Part shown: piece by piece, positions 43,788 through 53,301 of the stretch
Position numbering within the stretch: the stretch's first letter is position 1
How the letters are laid out: each line of letters starts with the position of its first letter
From: Lachnospiraceae bacterium
Lineage (GTDB): Bacteria > Bacillota > Clostridia > Lachnospirales > Lachnospiraceae
Assembly: GCA_015056925.1 (NCBI GenBank)
Contig: SVFJ01000011.1
Coordinates: 1-61,940 of the forward strand
Reading direction: 5' to 3'
DNA: 61,940 bases
Made by a program: the position numbers and the translations under genes
Notes under the pieces: model-generated
Seen by the model: only the letters and a program-made list of their open reading frames with translations
What the model was told of the DNA's origin: nothing
The model's database searches: none

Positions 43788-46601
43788 TTACATCTTCTCT
43801 ACTATCTCAATCAGCTTCTCTAACGTTGTCACAAACGAACTATACTCGGCTTCAATAAATGCTGCATCCTCAGCCTTGCCTGCCATCTCATGCTTGAGAC
43901 AAAGCTCTGAGAAATGCAATGCACCGATATTCTTTGCATTACCCTTTAATCCATGTGACACGATTGCATATTCCTTCCAATCACGTTTCATAAGATGTTC
44001 TTCCAACTGAGGAAGATACTTTCGCGCCTGCTTCACAAAAGAAGCACAAATCTGAGCATAAAATTCTTCTGAGTTCATACAATAAGACAGCCCTGTTTCA
44101 TGGTCAATCTCAAGTAATGACTCTCTCTCTGACGATACAGGAGCTTCCTGCTGTATCTGCGCAGACGCTGCTTCCACCATCTCAGCCTCTTCCATATCAG
44201 ACTCTGTATCTGCCTTATGCACCAACTGACCAGGTAAATGTGTTACCAAAAGCTCATCCAGCTTATTCGTCTGAATTGGCTTCGCAAAATAATCGTCAAA
44301 TCCATATCCCAAATACATCTCTCTGCTTTCAGCACTCACATTCGCAGTCAAAGCAATAATTCTGGTTTTAGAATTTATATTCTCGGAATCATTTCTAATC
44401 AAACGTAAGGTTTCCACACCATCAAGTTCAGGCATCATATGGTCCATCAAGATAATATCGTAATATTTCTTCTTTGTAAGCTCCAAACACTCCGTTCCAC
44501 TCGCAGCAAGGTCAACCTGCATTTTTGTACGCTTCAAAAGTTCCTTCATTAAGGTTAGATTCATACCATTGTCATCCACAACAAGCACCTTTGCATTTGG
44601 TGCCACAAAGAACTCCTGAACTCTTGATTTTTTCTCCTCTGCTTTACGCTTCAGCATTGCATCCTCAAGACGTCCTATCGGTCTGGCATCCATGATTTTC
44701 TGTGGAATACATATGCTAAAGGTCGAACCCTTTCCATACTCACTTTCCACACTAATCGTGCCCCCCATCAACTCCGAAAGCTGCTTTGCAATATTCAATC
44801 CCAAACCTGTTCCTTCAATATTACGATTCTTATTCTCCTCTAAGCGCTTAAAGCTGTCAAAGAGCTTCGACAAATCCTCGTTCTTAATACCAATTCCGGT
44901 ATCCTTTACAGCCATACATAACTCTATTGTCTCAACGTTAATCTGCTTATAAGATACTTCCAAGGTAACCGTTCCCGCCTTTGTATACTTCACAGCATTC
45001 GACAAAAGATTTGTCAATACCTGCTTAATACGAAGCTCATCCCCCCATAGCTTTGAAGGTGCATCTGCATCTATCTTTATCTTGGTGGATATCGGTTTTC
45101 CTGCTACCCTTGCATTCAAAAGCACAATTTCATCCTGCAACAGCTTTGCTAATGAATAGGTATCCTCAACCAATTCTAATTGCCCTGATTCAATCTTTGA
45201 GAAATCAAGAATATCATTAATAAGCCCCAGCAACATATTACTTGCACTCTGGATGTTGTGAGCATAACCTCTGACCGCATCGTCCTCACTTTCCCTCAGA
45301 ACCATCTCATTCATACCTATAATGGCATTAATCGGTGTTCTGATTTCATGTGACATATTCGCAAGAAACTTTGCCTGTGCTTCCTTTGCAGCCCTCGCCT
45401 GTCTCTCCTTCTGTTCCGTATTCACCAAGTCCTGTCCTGTTTTTATAATTGCCATAACAAGCAAAAATACCAATCCCAATGCCAACACGGTTCCCAGAGA
45501 AACATTTGCCTTCAAATAGTACAGTACCAACTCTGCAATCGCAGTCAAAAGCATACCATAAATACCAACACCTACAGCCAGATATTTCTTAATCCTCTTC
45601 TTATAGGTATCAATGGAAATCGTGACAATAATTCCCATTATCGCAATCAAAAGAGCACCATGAATAAGTGGAAGCATATCAACGAATTGCACAATATCCA
45701 ATACCTGAAGTATCGTGCCAACCACAAATAATACAACAGAGTATACGATAGGTATTACATAAAACTTTTGATATATCCTACTCTGAATCTCATTAATATA
45801 CAATCCTAACGGAATCGGAATTAAAATTAAACTCCAATAGGTATAATTAGTCAACACTGATACATTTCTAAATATGGTCTGTCGAAATTCAATCTCCGAA
45901 ATCATCCATGATGCACACAAAAACAATGCCCATGCTAAATAGTTCAACGCAAGCCGCTTACGATATACAAACTTAAGAATAAAGCATATCAGAATACAGC
46001 AAAGACTCATCAGCATCAAGAATGCTGAAACTATCGTTCTTACAAAAGACTGCTTCAACAAAAATCCCCATATACCGCCGTTATCTCCACGATAACATAC
46101 AAAAGTACGTCCTGAATATTTGGTATTGCTGGAAAATTGATAGGTCAGTTCCTTACCTGCATCCTCCTCCTCTAATTCTACAAACAGATAACGAAAAGCA
46201 CTATTTTTACCAAAGAGACGCGTATCCTCCGTATTGTAATGCCGTACCAGTTCATCCTCTATATAGATGTCTACATCCTGCCAAACTACGCGAAATGCCA
46301 AATTCTCACCATGATAGATATCATCCGGTAAAACAGTTGTCAAAGTAATGACTTCTCCACGCTTGGCATCTACTGTCTCTGAAAAAGTAAACGGCACTTT
46401 TTCTCCATTGTCCAATACCTGATACCACTCAGATTCAAAAACCCTGCAGTCTAACGCCCGGATATCCATCTCTGACGGCGCAAAAATCTCACCTATTACT
46501 AAAAAAATAAAAATTGCAAATATAGCCACTCCAAAGAAAATTTGGACCAGACGTACAATAAATGCAAAACTATCTTTTTGGTGTTCCTTTTCCATAGACA
46601 T
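43788..46601 (-). CDS. Multidomain hybrid histidine kinase with receiver and Hpt domains
   Basis: 937 aa from the ATG at 46601 (AAGGAG upstream). Membrane helix at 13-36, an extracellular beta-rich domain at 40-180 and seven hydrophobic segments at about 187-385, together resembling the 7TMR-DISM sensor class. Then a coiled linker, HisKA with His418 (SHEIRTPINA), HATPase_c with NLLSNAVKY, DTGIGI and GTGLGL, a receiver with Asp720 (IILMDHMMPE), and C-terminal Hpt with His883 (SHGLKGNAKNIG). A complete phosphorelay except for the final response regulator, which is not nearby. Confidence 0.92.
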   Translation of the reverse strand: MSMEKEHQKDSFAFIVRLVQIFFGVAIFAIFIFLVIGEIFAPSEMDIRALDCRVFESEWYQVLDNGEKVPFTFSETVDAKRGEVITLTTVLPDDIYHGENLAFRVVWQDVDIYIEDELVRHYNTEDTRLFGKNSAFRYLFVELEEEDAGKELTYQFSSNTKYSGRTFVCYRGDNGGIWGFLLKQSFVRTIVSAFLMLMSLCCILICFILKFVYRKRLALNYLAWALFLCASWMISEIEFRQTIFRNVSVLTNYTYWSLILIPIPLGLYINEIQSRIYQKFYVIPIVYSVVLFVVGTILQVLDIVQFVDMLPLIHGALLIAIMGIIVTISIDTYKKRIKKYLAVGVGIYGMLLTAIAELVLYYLKANVSLGTVLALGLVFLLVMAIIKTGQDLVNTEQKERQARAAKEAQAKFLANMSHEIRTPINAIIGMNEMVLRESEDDAVRGYAHNIQSASNMLLGLINDILDFSKIESGQLELVEDTYSLAKLLQDEIVLLNARVAGKPISTKIKIDADAPSKLWGDELRIKQVLTNLLSNAVKYTKAGTVTLEVSYKQINVETIELCMAVKDTGIGIKNEDLSKLFDSFKRLEENKNRNIEGTGLGLNIAKQLSELMGGTISVESEYGKGSTFSICIPQKIMDARPIGRLEDAMLKRKAEEKKSRVQEFFVAPNAKVLVVDDNGMNLTLMKELLKRTKMQVDLAASGTECLELTKKKYYDIILMDHMMPELDGVETLRLIRNDSENINSKTRIIALTANVSAESREMYLGYGFDDYFAKPIQTNKLDELLVTHLPGQLVHKADTESDMEEAEMVEAASAQIQQEAPVSSERESLLEIDHETGLSYCMNSEEFYAQICASFVKQARKYLPQLEEHLMKRDWKEYAIVSHGLKGNAKNIGALHFSELCLKHEMAGKAEDAAFIEAEYSSFVTTLEKLIEIVEKM

Positions 46602-46622
46602 CTTTCTCCTTGCTTTCTTTTG

Positions 46623-46650
46623 TATATAAACCGGTAGCATTCTGTTTCAA
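46623..46650 (-). promoter_or_regulatory. Probable promoter of the large hybrid kinase
   Basis: On the minus strand TTGAAA and TATATA are separated by 16 bp, 21 bp before the start, leaving a very short leader. Confidence 0.55.
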
Positions 46651-46710
46651 AACAATCTGACAATATTATATTTTATTATATCATATTTATAATAGTCACT
46701 CAACTATGCA

Positions 46711-46746
46711 AAAAAGGCTTAATGTATTTTCTTACATTAAGCCTTT
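46711..46746 (-). terminator. Terminator of the cstA operon
   Basis: 14-bp perfect stem AAAGGCTTAATGTA and its complement, followed on the minus strand by TTTGC. It lies 13 bp after the cstA stop. Confidence 0.85.
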
Positions 46747-46759
46747 CAACCCACACTAC

Positions 46760-48475
46760 TTATGCAGCTTTTTTATTCTTTCCAAACAGAGTCTGAATGC
46801 CCTCAATAACAAGAATAATCGCAAGTACAATTAATAATACTGCCAAAATTGTCTGTGCATATGGCCCCCAGTCAGCTGTTCCCTTCATAATAATTCCAAC
46901 CTGATTCTTCACTGTAATTGCTAAGGAACTGATTGTTACTACCATCATGAATGCCATTGGAAGTAAGAACATCTTATTATTCTTACCTATATTACCAAGC
47001 CATGTAGCTACAGCAAGTAATCCAAGACCTGCCAGCAACTGATTTGCAGCACCAAATAAGCCCCAAATCTTTGCATATCCGTTCATACCAAGTGCAATAC
47101 CCAGTACTACAGTAATAATTGTTGCGAAATAAGGATTTACAACAACCTTCTTCCAACCATCCTTAACATCTGCCACAGTTTGTCCCGGCTCAAGCCAGAA
47201 TTCCTGGAACATGAATCTTGCCAAACGAGTCGCTGTATCCAATGATGTTAAGCAGAATGCAGAATATGTAAGTACAAGTAATGTATACAAAATATTCTCA
47301 AGTCCTGCTAATCCAGGAATAGCAGCAACCATTGCAGCAATACCGCCTGCGAAGATATCTGTTGCGCCCTTAGTATGTCCTGTCTGTCTTGCATATGCAA
47401 TCGCACAAATTGTAAGAATTGCAAGTACACACTCTAATAACATACCACCAAATGCGATTGGCTTTGCATCCTTCTCTTTATCAAGCTGCTTAGATGTTGT
47501 TCCAGAAGAAACCAATGAATGGAAACCTGAAATCGCACCACACGCAACTGTTGTGAAAAGAATCGGGAACAGATACTGTACACCATTACCATTATCAACA
47601 GCAAATCCTGTGAATGCTGGGAACAAATTATTATCAATTGTTGGATGAGCACCAACTACACCTACAACAGCTACTGCTAACATAGCATAAAGAAGGAATG
47701 AGCTTAAATAATCTCTTGGCTGTAACAAAATCCATACGGGTGTGATGGAAGCTACTGCAATATAGATACCTACTACAATCATCCATGTATTGGTTGACAG
47801 GTAAATTGGATGGAAATTCATACCTACTACCATACAGATAATAATTGCTGCAACACCTAAAATCGTAGAAATGCCCATTGGTGTATTTCTACGGTATACT
47901 AAAAAACCAAAGGCTACTGCAACAACAATAAACAATAAAGAAACCATTGCTACTGTTGCATTAGAAGCACTTGCCGCCTTATCTACTACACCATCCACAA
48001 CGGTAGCACCAAATGTAGAAGCTACGATAGAAGCAAATGCTGCAACTACAAGAATCAATGTAAGATATGCAAAAATGATGAATAATCTCTTTGCTCTCTT
48101 ACTCATATTAGCAGAGATAATCTCTCCAATCGACTGTCCCTTGTGGCGGATAGATGCAAATAAAGCACCAAAATCATGTACGCCTCCAAAGAAAATACCA
48201 CCAACCAAAATCCAAAGTGTGGCAGGAAGCCATCCAAAGATAGCTGCATTAATCGGTCCTGTGATAGGGCCTGCACCGGCAATAGATGAGAAATGATGTC
48301 CCATCAGAACAGGTGCCTTTGCCGGAACGTAATCCACACCATCCTCCATAGTGTGTGCCGGCGTTTCTTCATTACCTTCACCTACGCCCCACTGCTTGCA
48401 AAGCCATCTTCCATAGAAGATATAGCCACAGAGCAAAATAGCCACGCAGATAAGTAATAATACCAGTGTGTTCAT
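46760..48475 (-). CDS. cstA: Carbon starvation protein CstA (pyruvate/peptide transporter family)
   Basis: 571 aa from the ATG at 48475 (AGAGGGGAG upstream), shorter than E. coli CstA (701). About 15 hydrophobic segments. CstA signatures: GHHFSSIAGAGPITGP (near 54-69), WILVGGIFFGGVHDF, GFHSLVSSGTTSKQL (near 320), TRLARFMFQE. E. coli homologues CstA and BtsT import pyruvate or peptides under starvation. The start overlaps the upstream unknown gene (ATGA), so expression is coupled. Confidence 0.92.
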   Translation of the reverse strand: MNTLVLLLICVAILLCGYIFYGRWLCKQWGVGEGNEETPAHTMEDGVDYVPAKAPVLMGHHFSSIAGAGPITGPINAAIFGWLPATLWILVGGIFFGGVHDFGALFASIRHKGQSIGEIISANMSKRAKRLFIIFAYLTLILVVAAFASIVASTFGATVVDGVVDKAASASNATVAMVSLLFIVVAVAFGFLVYRRNTPMGISTILGVAAIIICMVVGMNFHPIYLSTNTWMIVVGIYIAVASITPVWILLQPRDYLSSFLLYAMLAVAVVGVVGAHPTIDNNLFPAFTGFAVDNGNGVQYLFPILFTTVACGAISGFHSLVSSGTTSKQLDKEKDAKPIAFGGMLLECVLAILTICAIAYARQTGHTKGATDIFAGGIAAMVAAIPGLAGLENILYTLLVLTYSAFCLTSLDTATRLARFMFQEFWLEPGQTVADVKDGWKKVVVNPYFATIITVVLGIALGMNGYAKIWGLFGAANQLLAGLGLLAVATWLGNIGKNNKMFLLPMAFMMVVTISSLAITVKNQVGIIMKGTADWGPYAQTILAVLLIVLAIILVIEGIQTLFGKNKKAA

Positions 48476-48999
48476 GACACTCCCCTCTTTCTCTCGTAAA
48501 ATAATACTTTTTTCAAAATTTTCTCCACACACTTTCCACTACTGTTCGCATATATTTTATTTGTTTTAACCTCTAAAACAGCATTATGGAAATCCATCCA
48601 ACCGTGCAGAGAAAATCGAAAACTTTTGTAAATACGACATTTCTTTAATGCCCTTACAGCATCATCGTCACAGGTATCACAAACAAATATCGGAGTAATG
48701 TATGTATACATATGCCCGGGACCAATGTTAGCCCTCTTCATACCATCCTCAAACGCATAATCCCTACATTTCTTATATTCATCCAAGGTAAGATGAGGCA
48801 CATCAAACAGATATATGAACTCCTCACAATCCGCATCCCATAACTGTGCCTTTCTTGATAACACATACTTCTCGGAATGTTCAAAGAACTCACATACCGC
48901 CACAAGCGGCTTCTCTACCTCTTCACATTTTATAATATTAAAATAAGCACGATAACTATCTAACAATGTGCTTATTGCGCCTTCTCTTGTATAATACAT
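48472..48999 (-). CDS. Unknown 175-aa protein co-transcribed with cstA
   Basis: Soluble, no signal peptide, starting MYYTREGAISTLLDSYRAYFN (shown shortened in meaning: aromatic-rich start). Notable parts: DVPHLTLDEYKKCRDYAFEDGM near 65-86, a cysteine pair VCDTCDD near 105, RFSLHGWMDFHNAVLEV near 128. A basic lysine-rich C-terminus. Four-base overlap with cstA and a good promoter upstream indicate a two-gene operon. I do not recognise a family; a regulator or partner of CstA is possible from context only. Confidence 0.7.
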   Translation of the reverse strand: MYYTREGAISTLLDSYRAYFNIIKCEEVEKPLVAVCEFFEHSEKYVLSRKAQLWDADCEEFIYLFDVPHLTLDEYKKCRDYAFEDGMKRANIGPGHMYTYITPIFVCDTCDDDAVRALKKCRIYKSFRFSLHGWMDFHNAVLEVKTNKIYANSSGKCVEKILKKVLFYERKRGVS

Positions 49000-49046
49000 A
49001 TCTCCAAATAGCCCCTTTTGTTTACATAATTTGTTTCTTTTTATAC

Positions 49047-49074
49047 AGTATAGCACTTTATAAAAAATTTACAA
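49047..49074 (-). promoter_or_regulatory. Promoter of the unknown gene-cstA operon
   Basis: On the minus strand TTGTAA and TATACT are separated by 16 bp, about 48 bp before the start at 48999. Confidence 0.65.
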
Positions 49075-49112
49075 TTATAATTAAATTATTAACAATGTAT
49101 TTGTTATGGAAC

Positions 49113-49150
49113 AAAAAGGTTGCAGTTTTCAACCAAACTACAACCTTTTT
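49113..49150. terminator. Terminator of the GntR-ABC exporter operon
   Basis: Stem AAAAAGGTTG(C)AG/CT(A)CAACCTTTTT, 12 bp with one mismatch. Both ends run into A/T tracts; it follows the permease stop by 3 bp. Confidence 0.8.
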
Positions 49151-49153
49151 GCA

Positions 49154-51268
49154 CTATTGATATGTCGGTATATCTATTCTATCTAACTCCTCCAAAGAAG
49201 CGTCAAGCTCCTCTCGTACCCACGAAGGCATACATCCCGGTTTAAACAGAAAGCCTCTTGAATATTCTTTCCCATTTAACATATAGATAATATCAACATT
49301 TACATCATATACACGCATGTTCGGATTAAACTCATTTACTAAGGAAGAGCTCTCTACATTCTTTACAATCTCTACCAGCTTCGCATAATCATCTTGTGTA
49401 TAGTTCACACGCATTACCTTATCAATCTCTCCATTGTTGTCATAATTTTCAACGCTCCAATCGTCGATTTCAATAGCTGTAATCATTTCTGCTGGAAGTG
49501 TTGTCTCCATAATACAGCCATATTCTTCTAAGAGCGCAATGGTTTGTGTAAAGGAATCATATATCTTATAATTATCCTCATAACAATGCATCTGACTGTT
49601 ATCAACAGACATATCCCATTCAAAACCCAGCGAAGCAACCGGTGATTCATTCCAAATCTCTTCATATCTAAGAGCTTTCAACTCTCTCTGATAAGTTTCT
49701 ATCAGCTTTGCCATTCTTTCCTCGCTTAAAGCAAATCTATCCTCTGCATAAGCAGTCGTAACCTGAACCGTATTGTACTGCTTCTTCCATCCGTCTGATA
49801 AAATCGGATAAATACCAAGCTTATACTCATCTGTATTATAAATCTCATTTAATAACTGCTGTGTAGAGTCATTGAGTATATTTAAAAGATAACAACGATA
49901 TTCTTCTTTTCCGTTATCCAACTCATATTTTACATACATACTAAAGTAAATGGCACCATCTGCCAGCTTCTCATACGTATAATACATGTTATGAGAAGTT
50001 TCTGAATCCTCAATTGCCTGCTCAATCAGCTTCGTAATACTCTCACTTGGCGTCAGCTCCATATTCTCCAGACTCCATTCTCTGTGAGAATCCCGGTACA
50101 TATAGATATCACCCAGGTTATAAATAGAAATTGCATAATTCTTTACATTAGCCGGCATATAGTAATCATAACCGAACACATCAAATCGGAAGATAACAAT
50201 TACTGTTGCCGCAATCGCGCCATTCACAATCAGATGTTTGGCATGTGCAAACACTTCTCTTGGATTTTGACGAAAGATGGCCTCCATTACAAGACAAGAC
50301 AATACCAAACTGAAGATACCACCAAAGATAAACCATCCGTCACGTGCATCATTCTCTACTACACTTCTAAAAAGAAATGCCCCAACAATCGTGACCGGAA
50401 GTGCTATCATAGCCTTAATCACCGGTTCCGCAAATCCAAAGGCAATAGATTTCCCTGCTGCCTCTGTCGGACGCTTCTTATAAAGCCAAAGTGCCACAAG
50501 CGTATACACTGCTGCCTGCATTAACATCTTAACGTAATGCAACGTACAATCCGCATATACAAAGCCTGTATAATCTGCATCTGAAAGCATATTTGCAATC
50601 AAATGCAATGGAGAAAATGCCCAAATAGTTCCTGCCTGATTATAATAATAAGTATCAAAAAAGATATCATACAATGATGTTTTTAATCCATATAAAACCC
50701 AGCTGTAAATCAGCAACACACCACAGCCCAATACACTGATTACCATATTACCTGTCAGACAAACTGCCGTCACACATACCGAATAAAACAATACAAAGAA
50801 CAACGTCTGAATCAGTGCAAACCACACCATATTGCTAAGAGCCTCTACACGAAACGCTCCTAAAGCCACTCCTATGCCAAGGCAAATAATCACATGTATC
50901 ACCACAGGAATCACATAGTACAGGATGCCGTACACATACTGCTGCCAGAAAATCTGCTCTCTCTTAACCGGCATACTATGATAGGTATCCAGCTTACGTG
51001 CTGAGTGCATAAAAGAAAAACCACTAAGGGCACAAATCAACGCCGCAACTCCCGTCACTATCGAAAACGGATTCGCAAGTGTGAAAAATTCTACCATATA
51101 TTGAGTCATCCGCTCTATAGGATTTACCTTGTGCTGCAATCTGTCAAGCTCTGATACCAATGTCAATTCCATTGGAAAAAAAGATATGATAAACAATATC
51201 ACCGGAAACCATACTCTTTGATGTAAATCCTGCTTGATTCTCTTAAAAAATAAGCTTTTTGATGTCAT
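49154..51268 (-). CDS. ABC-2 type permease with large extracellular domain
   Basis: 704 aa from the ATG at 51268 behind GGAGG. Six or more hydrophobic segments in residues 20-360 (the ABC-2 core with the motif SFMHSARKLDTYHSMPVKREQ near 88-108, typical of clostridial GntR-linked exporters), then a soluble mixed alpha/beta region of about 340 residues rich in Tyr, Glu and Asp. Its ATPase overlaps it by 26 bp. Such systems often give resistance to, or export of, envelope-active peptides; the substrate is unknown. Confidence 0.8.
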   Translation of the reverse strand: MTSKSLFFKRIKQDLHQRVWFPVILFIISFFPMELTLVSELDRLQHKVNPIERMTQYMVEFFTLANPFSIVTGVAALICALSGFSFMHSARKLDTYHSMPVKREQIFWQQYVYGILYYVIPVVIHVIICLGIGVALGAFRVEALSNMVWFALIQTLFFVLFYSVCVTAVCLTGNMVISVLGCGVLLIYSWVLYGLKTSLYDIFFDTYYYNQAGTIWAFSPLHLIANMLSDADYTGFVYADCTLHYVKMLMQAAVYTLVALWLYKKRPTEAAGKSIAFGFAEPVIKAMIALPVTIVGAFLFRSVVENDARDGWFIFGGIFSLVLSCLVMEAIFRQNPREVFAHAKHLIVNGAIAATVIVIFRFDVFGYDYYMPANVKNYAISIYNLGDIYMYRDSHREWSLENMELTPSESITKLIEQAIEDSETSHNMYYTYEKLADGAIYFSMYVKYELDNGKEEYRCYLLNILNDSTQQLLNEIYNTDEYKLGIYPILSDGWKKQYNTVQVTTAYAEDRFALSEERMAKLIETYQRELKALRYEEIWNESPVASLGFEWDMSVDNSQMHCYEDNYKIYDSFTQTIALLEEYGCIMETTLPAEMITAIEIDDWSVENYDNNGEIDKVMRVNYTQDDYAKLVEIVKNVESSSLVNEFNPNMRVYDVNVDIIYMLNGKEYSRGFLFKPGCMPSWVREELDASLEELDRIDIPTYQ

Positions 51269-52145
51269 ATCCAACTACCTCCGTTTCGCTGATAAAGATT
51301 TCTTCAAGTGATAAAGGCAACACCTCTGCAAAGATAGGATTCTGTGCATTTAACAGCAGCATCACATCCTCACGCTTGCCCCTTACCGTAATCAGATTCA
51401 GCTTACCTCTCTTTTCTGCCTTTACAACCTCCAGTGCTGCCAATGCTGCCTTCTCAGACTCTTCGTCAGGGAATACGCACTGAATGGTATGGATATTCAG
51501 CTTCATATCCTCAAGGTCTCTCTGCATTAGGACACCACCCTTATGAAGGAGTCCCACATGGTCACAAATATCCTCTAACTCACGAAGGTTATGTGATGCT
51601 ACCACAGGTGTAAAATCTCTAGCAGTCAGTTCCCCTGCAAAAATACTTTTCACCGTCTGTCTCATAACAGGATCCAATCCATCAAAGGTCTCGTCACAGA
51701 ACAAATACTTAGTATTGGCACACACCCCCATTAATACGAACATCTGCTTCTTCATTCCCTTTGAGAACGTATTAATCTTACGCTTCTTATCTAAGCCAAA
51801 CTTTTCAAGCATCTCCAAACAACGCTTATCATCAAAATGTGGATAATAGTTCTGATAAAACCTTATCATATCCACAGGTGTCGAATTTGCCATATAAAAC
51901 TGCTCATCCGAAATATAAAAAATCTCCTGTTTTGCCTTTGGATTCTCAAAGACCGGCATATCGTCCAAAACAATCTCTCCCTTGTCAGGCTTTAGGACAC
52001 CACACGCCATACGTAGAAAGGTACTCTTACCGGCACCATTGGTACCAATCAAACCAAATACTTCACCTTTCTTAATAGTAACTGAAACATCCTTTACTGC
52101 CTCAACTTCACCGAATCTTTTATATAAATGATTAGCTACTATCAT
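51243..52145 (-). CDS. ABC transporter ATP-binding protein of the GntR-linked exporter
   Basis: 300 aa. Walker A GTNGAGKST near 34-42, signature region TFSKGMKKQM (degenerate LSGGQ, as in YtrB-like ATPases), Walker B LFCDETFDGLD, H-loop VASHNLREL, and a C-terminal extension of about 90 residues. Starts four bases inside the end of the GntR gene (ATGA). Confidence 0.9.
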   Translation of the reverse strand: MIVANHLYKRFGEVEAVKDVSVTIKKGEVFGLIGTNGAGKSTFLRMACGVLKPDKGEIVLDDMPVFENPKAKQEIFYISDEQFYMANSTPVDMIRFYQNYYPHFDDKRCLEMLEKFGLDKKRKINTFSKGMKKQMFVLMGVCANTKYLFCDETFDGLDPVMRQTVKSIFAGELTARDFTPVVASHNLRELEDICDHVGLLHKGGVLMQRDLEDMKLNIHTIQCVFPDEESEKAALAALEVVKAEKRGKLNLITVRGKREDVMLLLNAQNPIFAEVLPLSLEEIFISETEVVGYDIKKLIF

Positions 52146-52525
52146 AATTCTCCTCCCTTATTTGCATCCTTGATGCATACTGTCATCATCTCTACAAGCT
52201 CATCTCCTGTAATACCTGCTGCAAGAGCCTTATCTACAAAGCCCTGAATCTCTTCCCGAATCTCCTGCCGCTTCGTGGTCGCAGCATCTGTCGTATCACT
52301 GACAAAGCTGCCCTTCCCCTTCATCGTATAAATATATCCGCTCCGCTCCAGTTCTTGATAAGCTCTCTGAATTGTATTGGGATTAATCGAAAGCTCCATG
52401 GCAAGACTCCGCACCGAAGGCATCGGCTCATTGGGTTGCAATGCACCGCATAATATCATCTGCTGAAACTTCTCAATAACCTGCTCATAAATCGGTCTTC
52501 TATCTTTATAATCAATCAGTATCAC
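52142..52525 (-). CDS. GntR family regulator, YtrA subfamily, of the ABC exporter
   Basis: 127 aa. Winged helix with RRPIYEQVIEKFQQMI, MPSVRSLAMELSINPNTIQ and a short C-terminus of about 55 residues. Same length and type as the regulator at 8961-9344. Heads the exporter operon, whose promoter carries an 11-bp dyad, so autorepression is likely. Confidence 0.9.
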   Translation of the reverse strand: MILIDYKDRRPIYEQVIEKFQQMILCGALQPNEPMPSVRSLAMELSINPNTIQRAYQELERSGYIYTMKGKGSFVSDTTDAATTKRQEIREEIQGFVDKALAAGITGDELVEMMTVCIKDANKGGEL

Positions 52526-52543
52526 ATCCGCACTCCTTTCTTA

Positions 52544-52600
52544 ACTGTATTAATACGATTAGTACAGTTATAGTGTACATAATACAGTAAAGATTGTCAA
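52544..52600 (-). promoter_or_regulatory. Promoter and GntR operator of the ABC exporter operon
   Basis: On the minus strand TTGACA (52595-52600) and TACACT (52572-52577) are 17 bp apart. Directly downstream at 52544-52568 is a dyad with arms ACTGTACTAAT and ATTAATACAGT (11 bp, one mismatch, 3-bp centre), overlapping the start of transcription. Confidence 0.75.
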
Positions 52601-52612
52601 CACATAATTTTC

Positions 52613-52650
52613 AGAAAACAAAAAAGCACCGCCCACAAGCAGTACTTTTT
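52613..52650 (-). terminator. Terminator of the ABC/two-component operon
   Basis: 12-bp stem with three G-U pairs (52621-52650) and loop TTGTGG, followed on the minus strand by TTTGTTTT. 8 bp after the response regulator stop. Confidence 0.85.
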
Positions 52651-52657
52651 ATTAACC

Positions 52658-53287
52658 TTATTTCTTTCCTGTCAAATAATAAACCGCGAGTGCAGTTCTG
52701 TGAGACAAATTCTCTTTTGCCAGTATAGAGGTAATATAGTTCTTAACCGTTCCCTCGGATATGAATAAACGATTGGCAATCTCTTTATTGGAAAGCCCAT
52801 CGGCAACTGCCTCAATAATTTCCAGTTCTCTTGCTGTATAGCCCTCCTGTGAGAATCCGCTTGGTCTTAGTTCAGCACTCTTTGTAAGATTCTCTAAGAT
52901 TGCTTCCTCCATAACTCCGGTTCCATAATACACAGACTTTATCATCTGCTTAAGATGTTCGGGTGTATGATTCTTAATCAGATACCCCTTTGCACCGTTA
53001 CGCAGAGCATTCTGTACCAGTTCATCATCATCAAAAGTGGTCAGAATCAGTACCTTTCCAAGGTTATTCTCTACAATATACTTCGAAGCCTCGATTCCAT
53101 CCATGATAGGCATCTGGATATCCATCAGAAAAACATCAGGTGTATTTTTCTTTGCTAACTCTATGGCATCTCTACCATTTGATGCACAGCCCAACACTTC
53201 AAAATCGTCATCCACATCAAGAATAATCTTCATTCCATCTCTCACAAAATCACTGTCATCTGCTATAATTACCCTAATCTTCTCCAT
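52658..53287 (-). CDS. NarL/LuxR-type response regulator
   Basis: 209 aa. Receiver with DD at 10-11, phosphoacceptor Asp56 (VFLMDIQMP), Thr near 84 and Lys near 105 (KGYLIKNH); C-terminal LuxR-type HTH (LTKSAELRPSGF linker, then ARELEIIEAVADGLSNKEIA and SEGTVKNYI). It forms a pair with the kinase just upstream and probably controls this operon of ABC exporter genes. Confidence 0.93.
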   Translation of the reverse strand: MEKIRVIIADDSDFVRDGMKIILDVDDDFEVLGCASNGRDAIELAKKNTPDVFLMDIQMPIMDGIEASKYIVENNLGKVLILTTFDDDELVQNALRNGAKGYLIKNHTPEHLKQMIKSVYYGTGVMEEAILENLTKSAELRPSGFSQEGYTARELEIIEAVADGLSNKEIANRLFISEGTVKNYITSILAKENLSHRTALAVYYLTGKK

Positions 53288-53301
53288 CTCAATAGCCTTT
53301 C

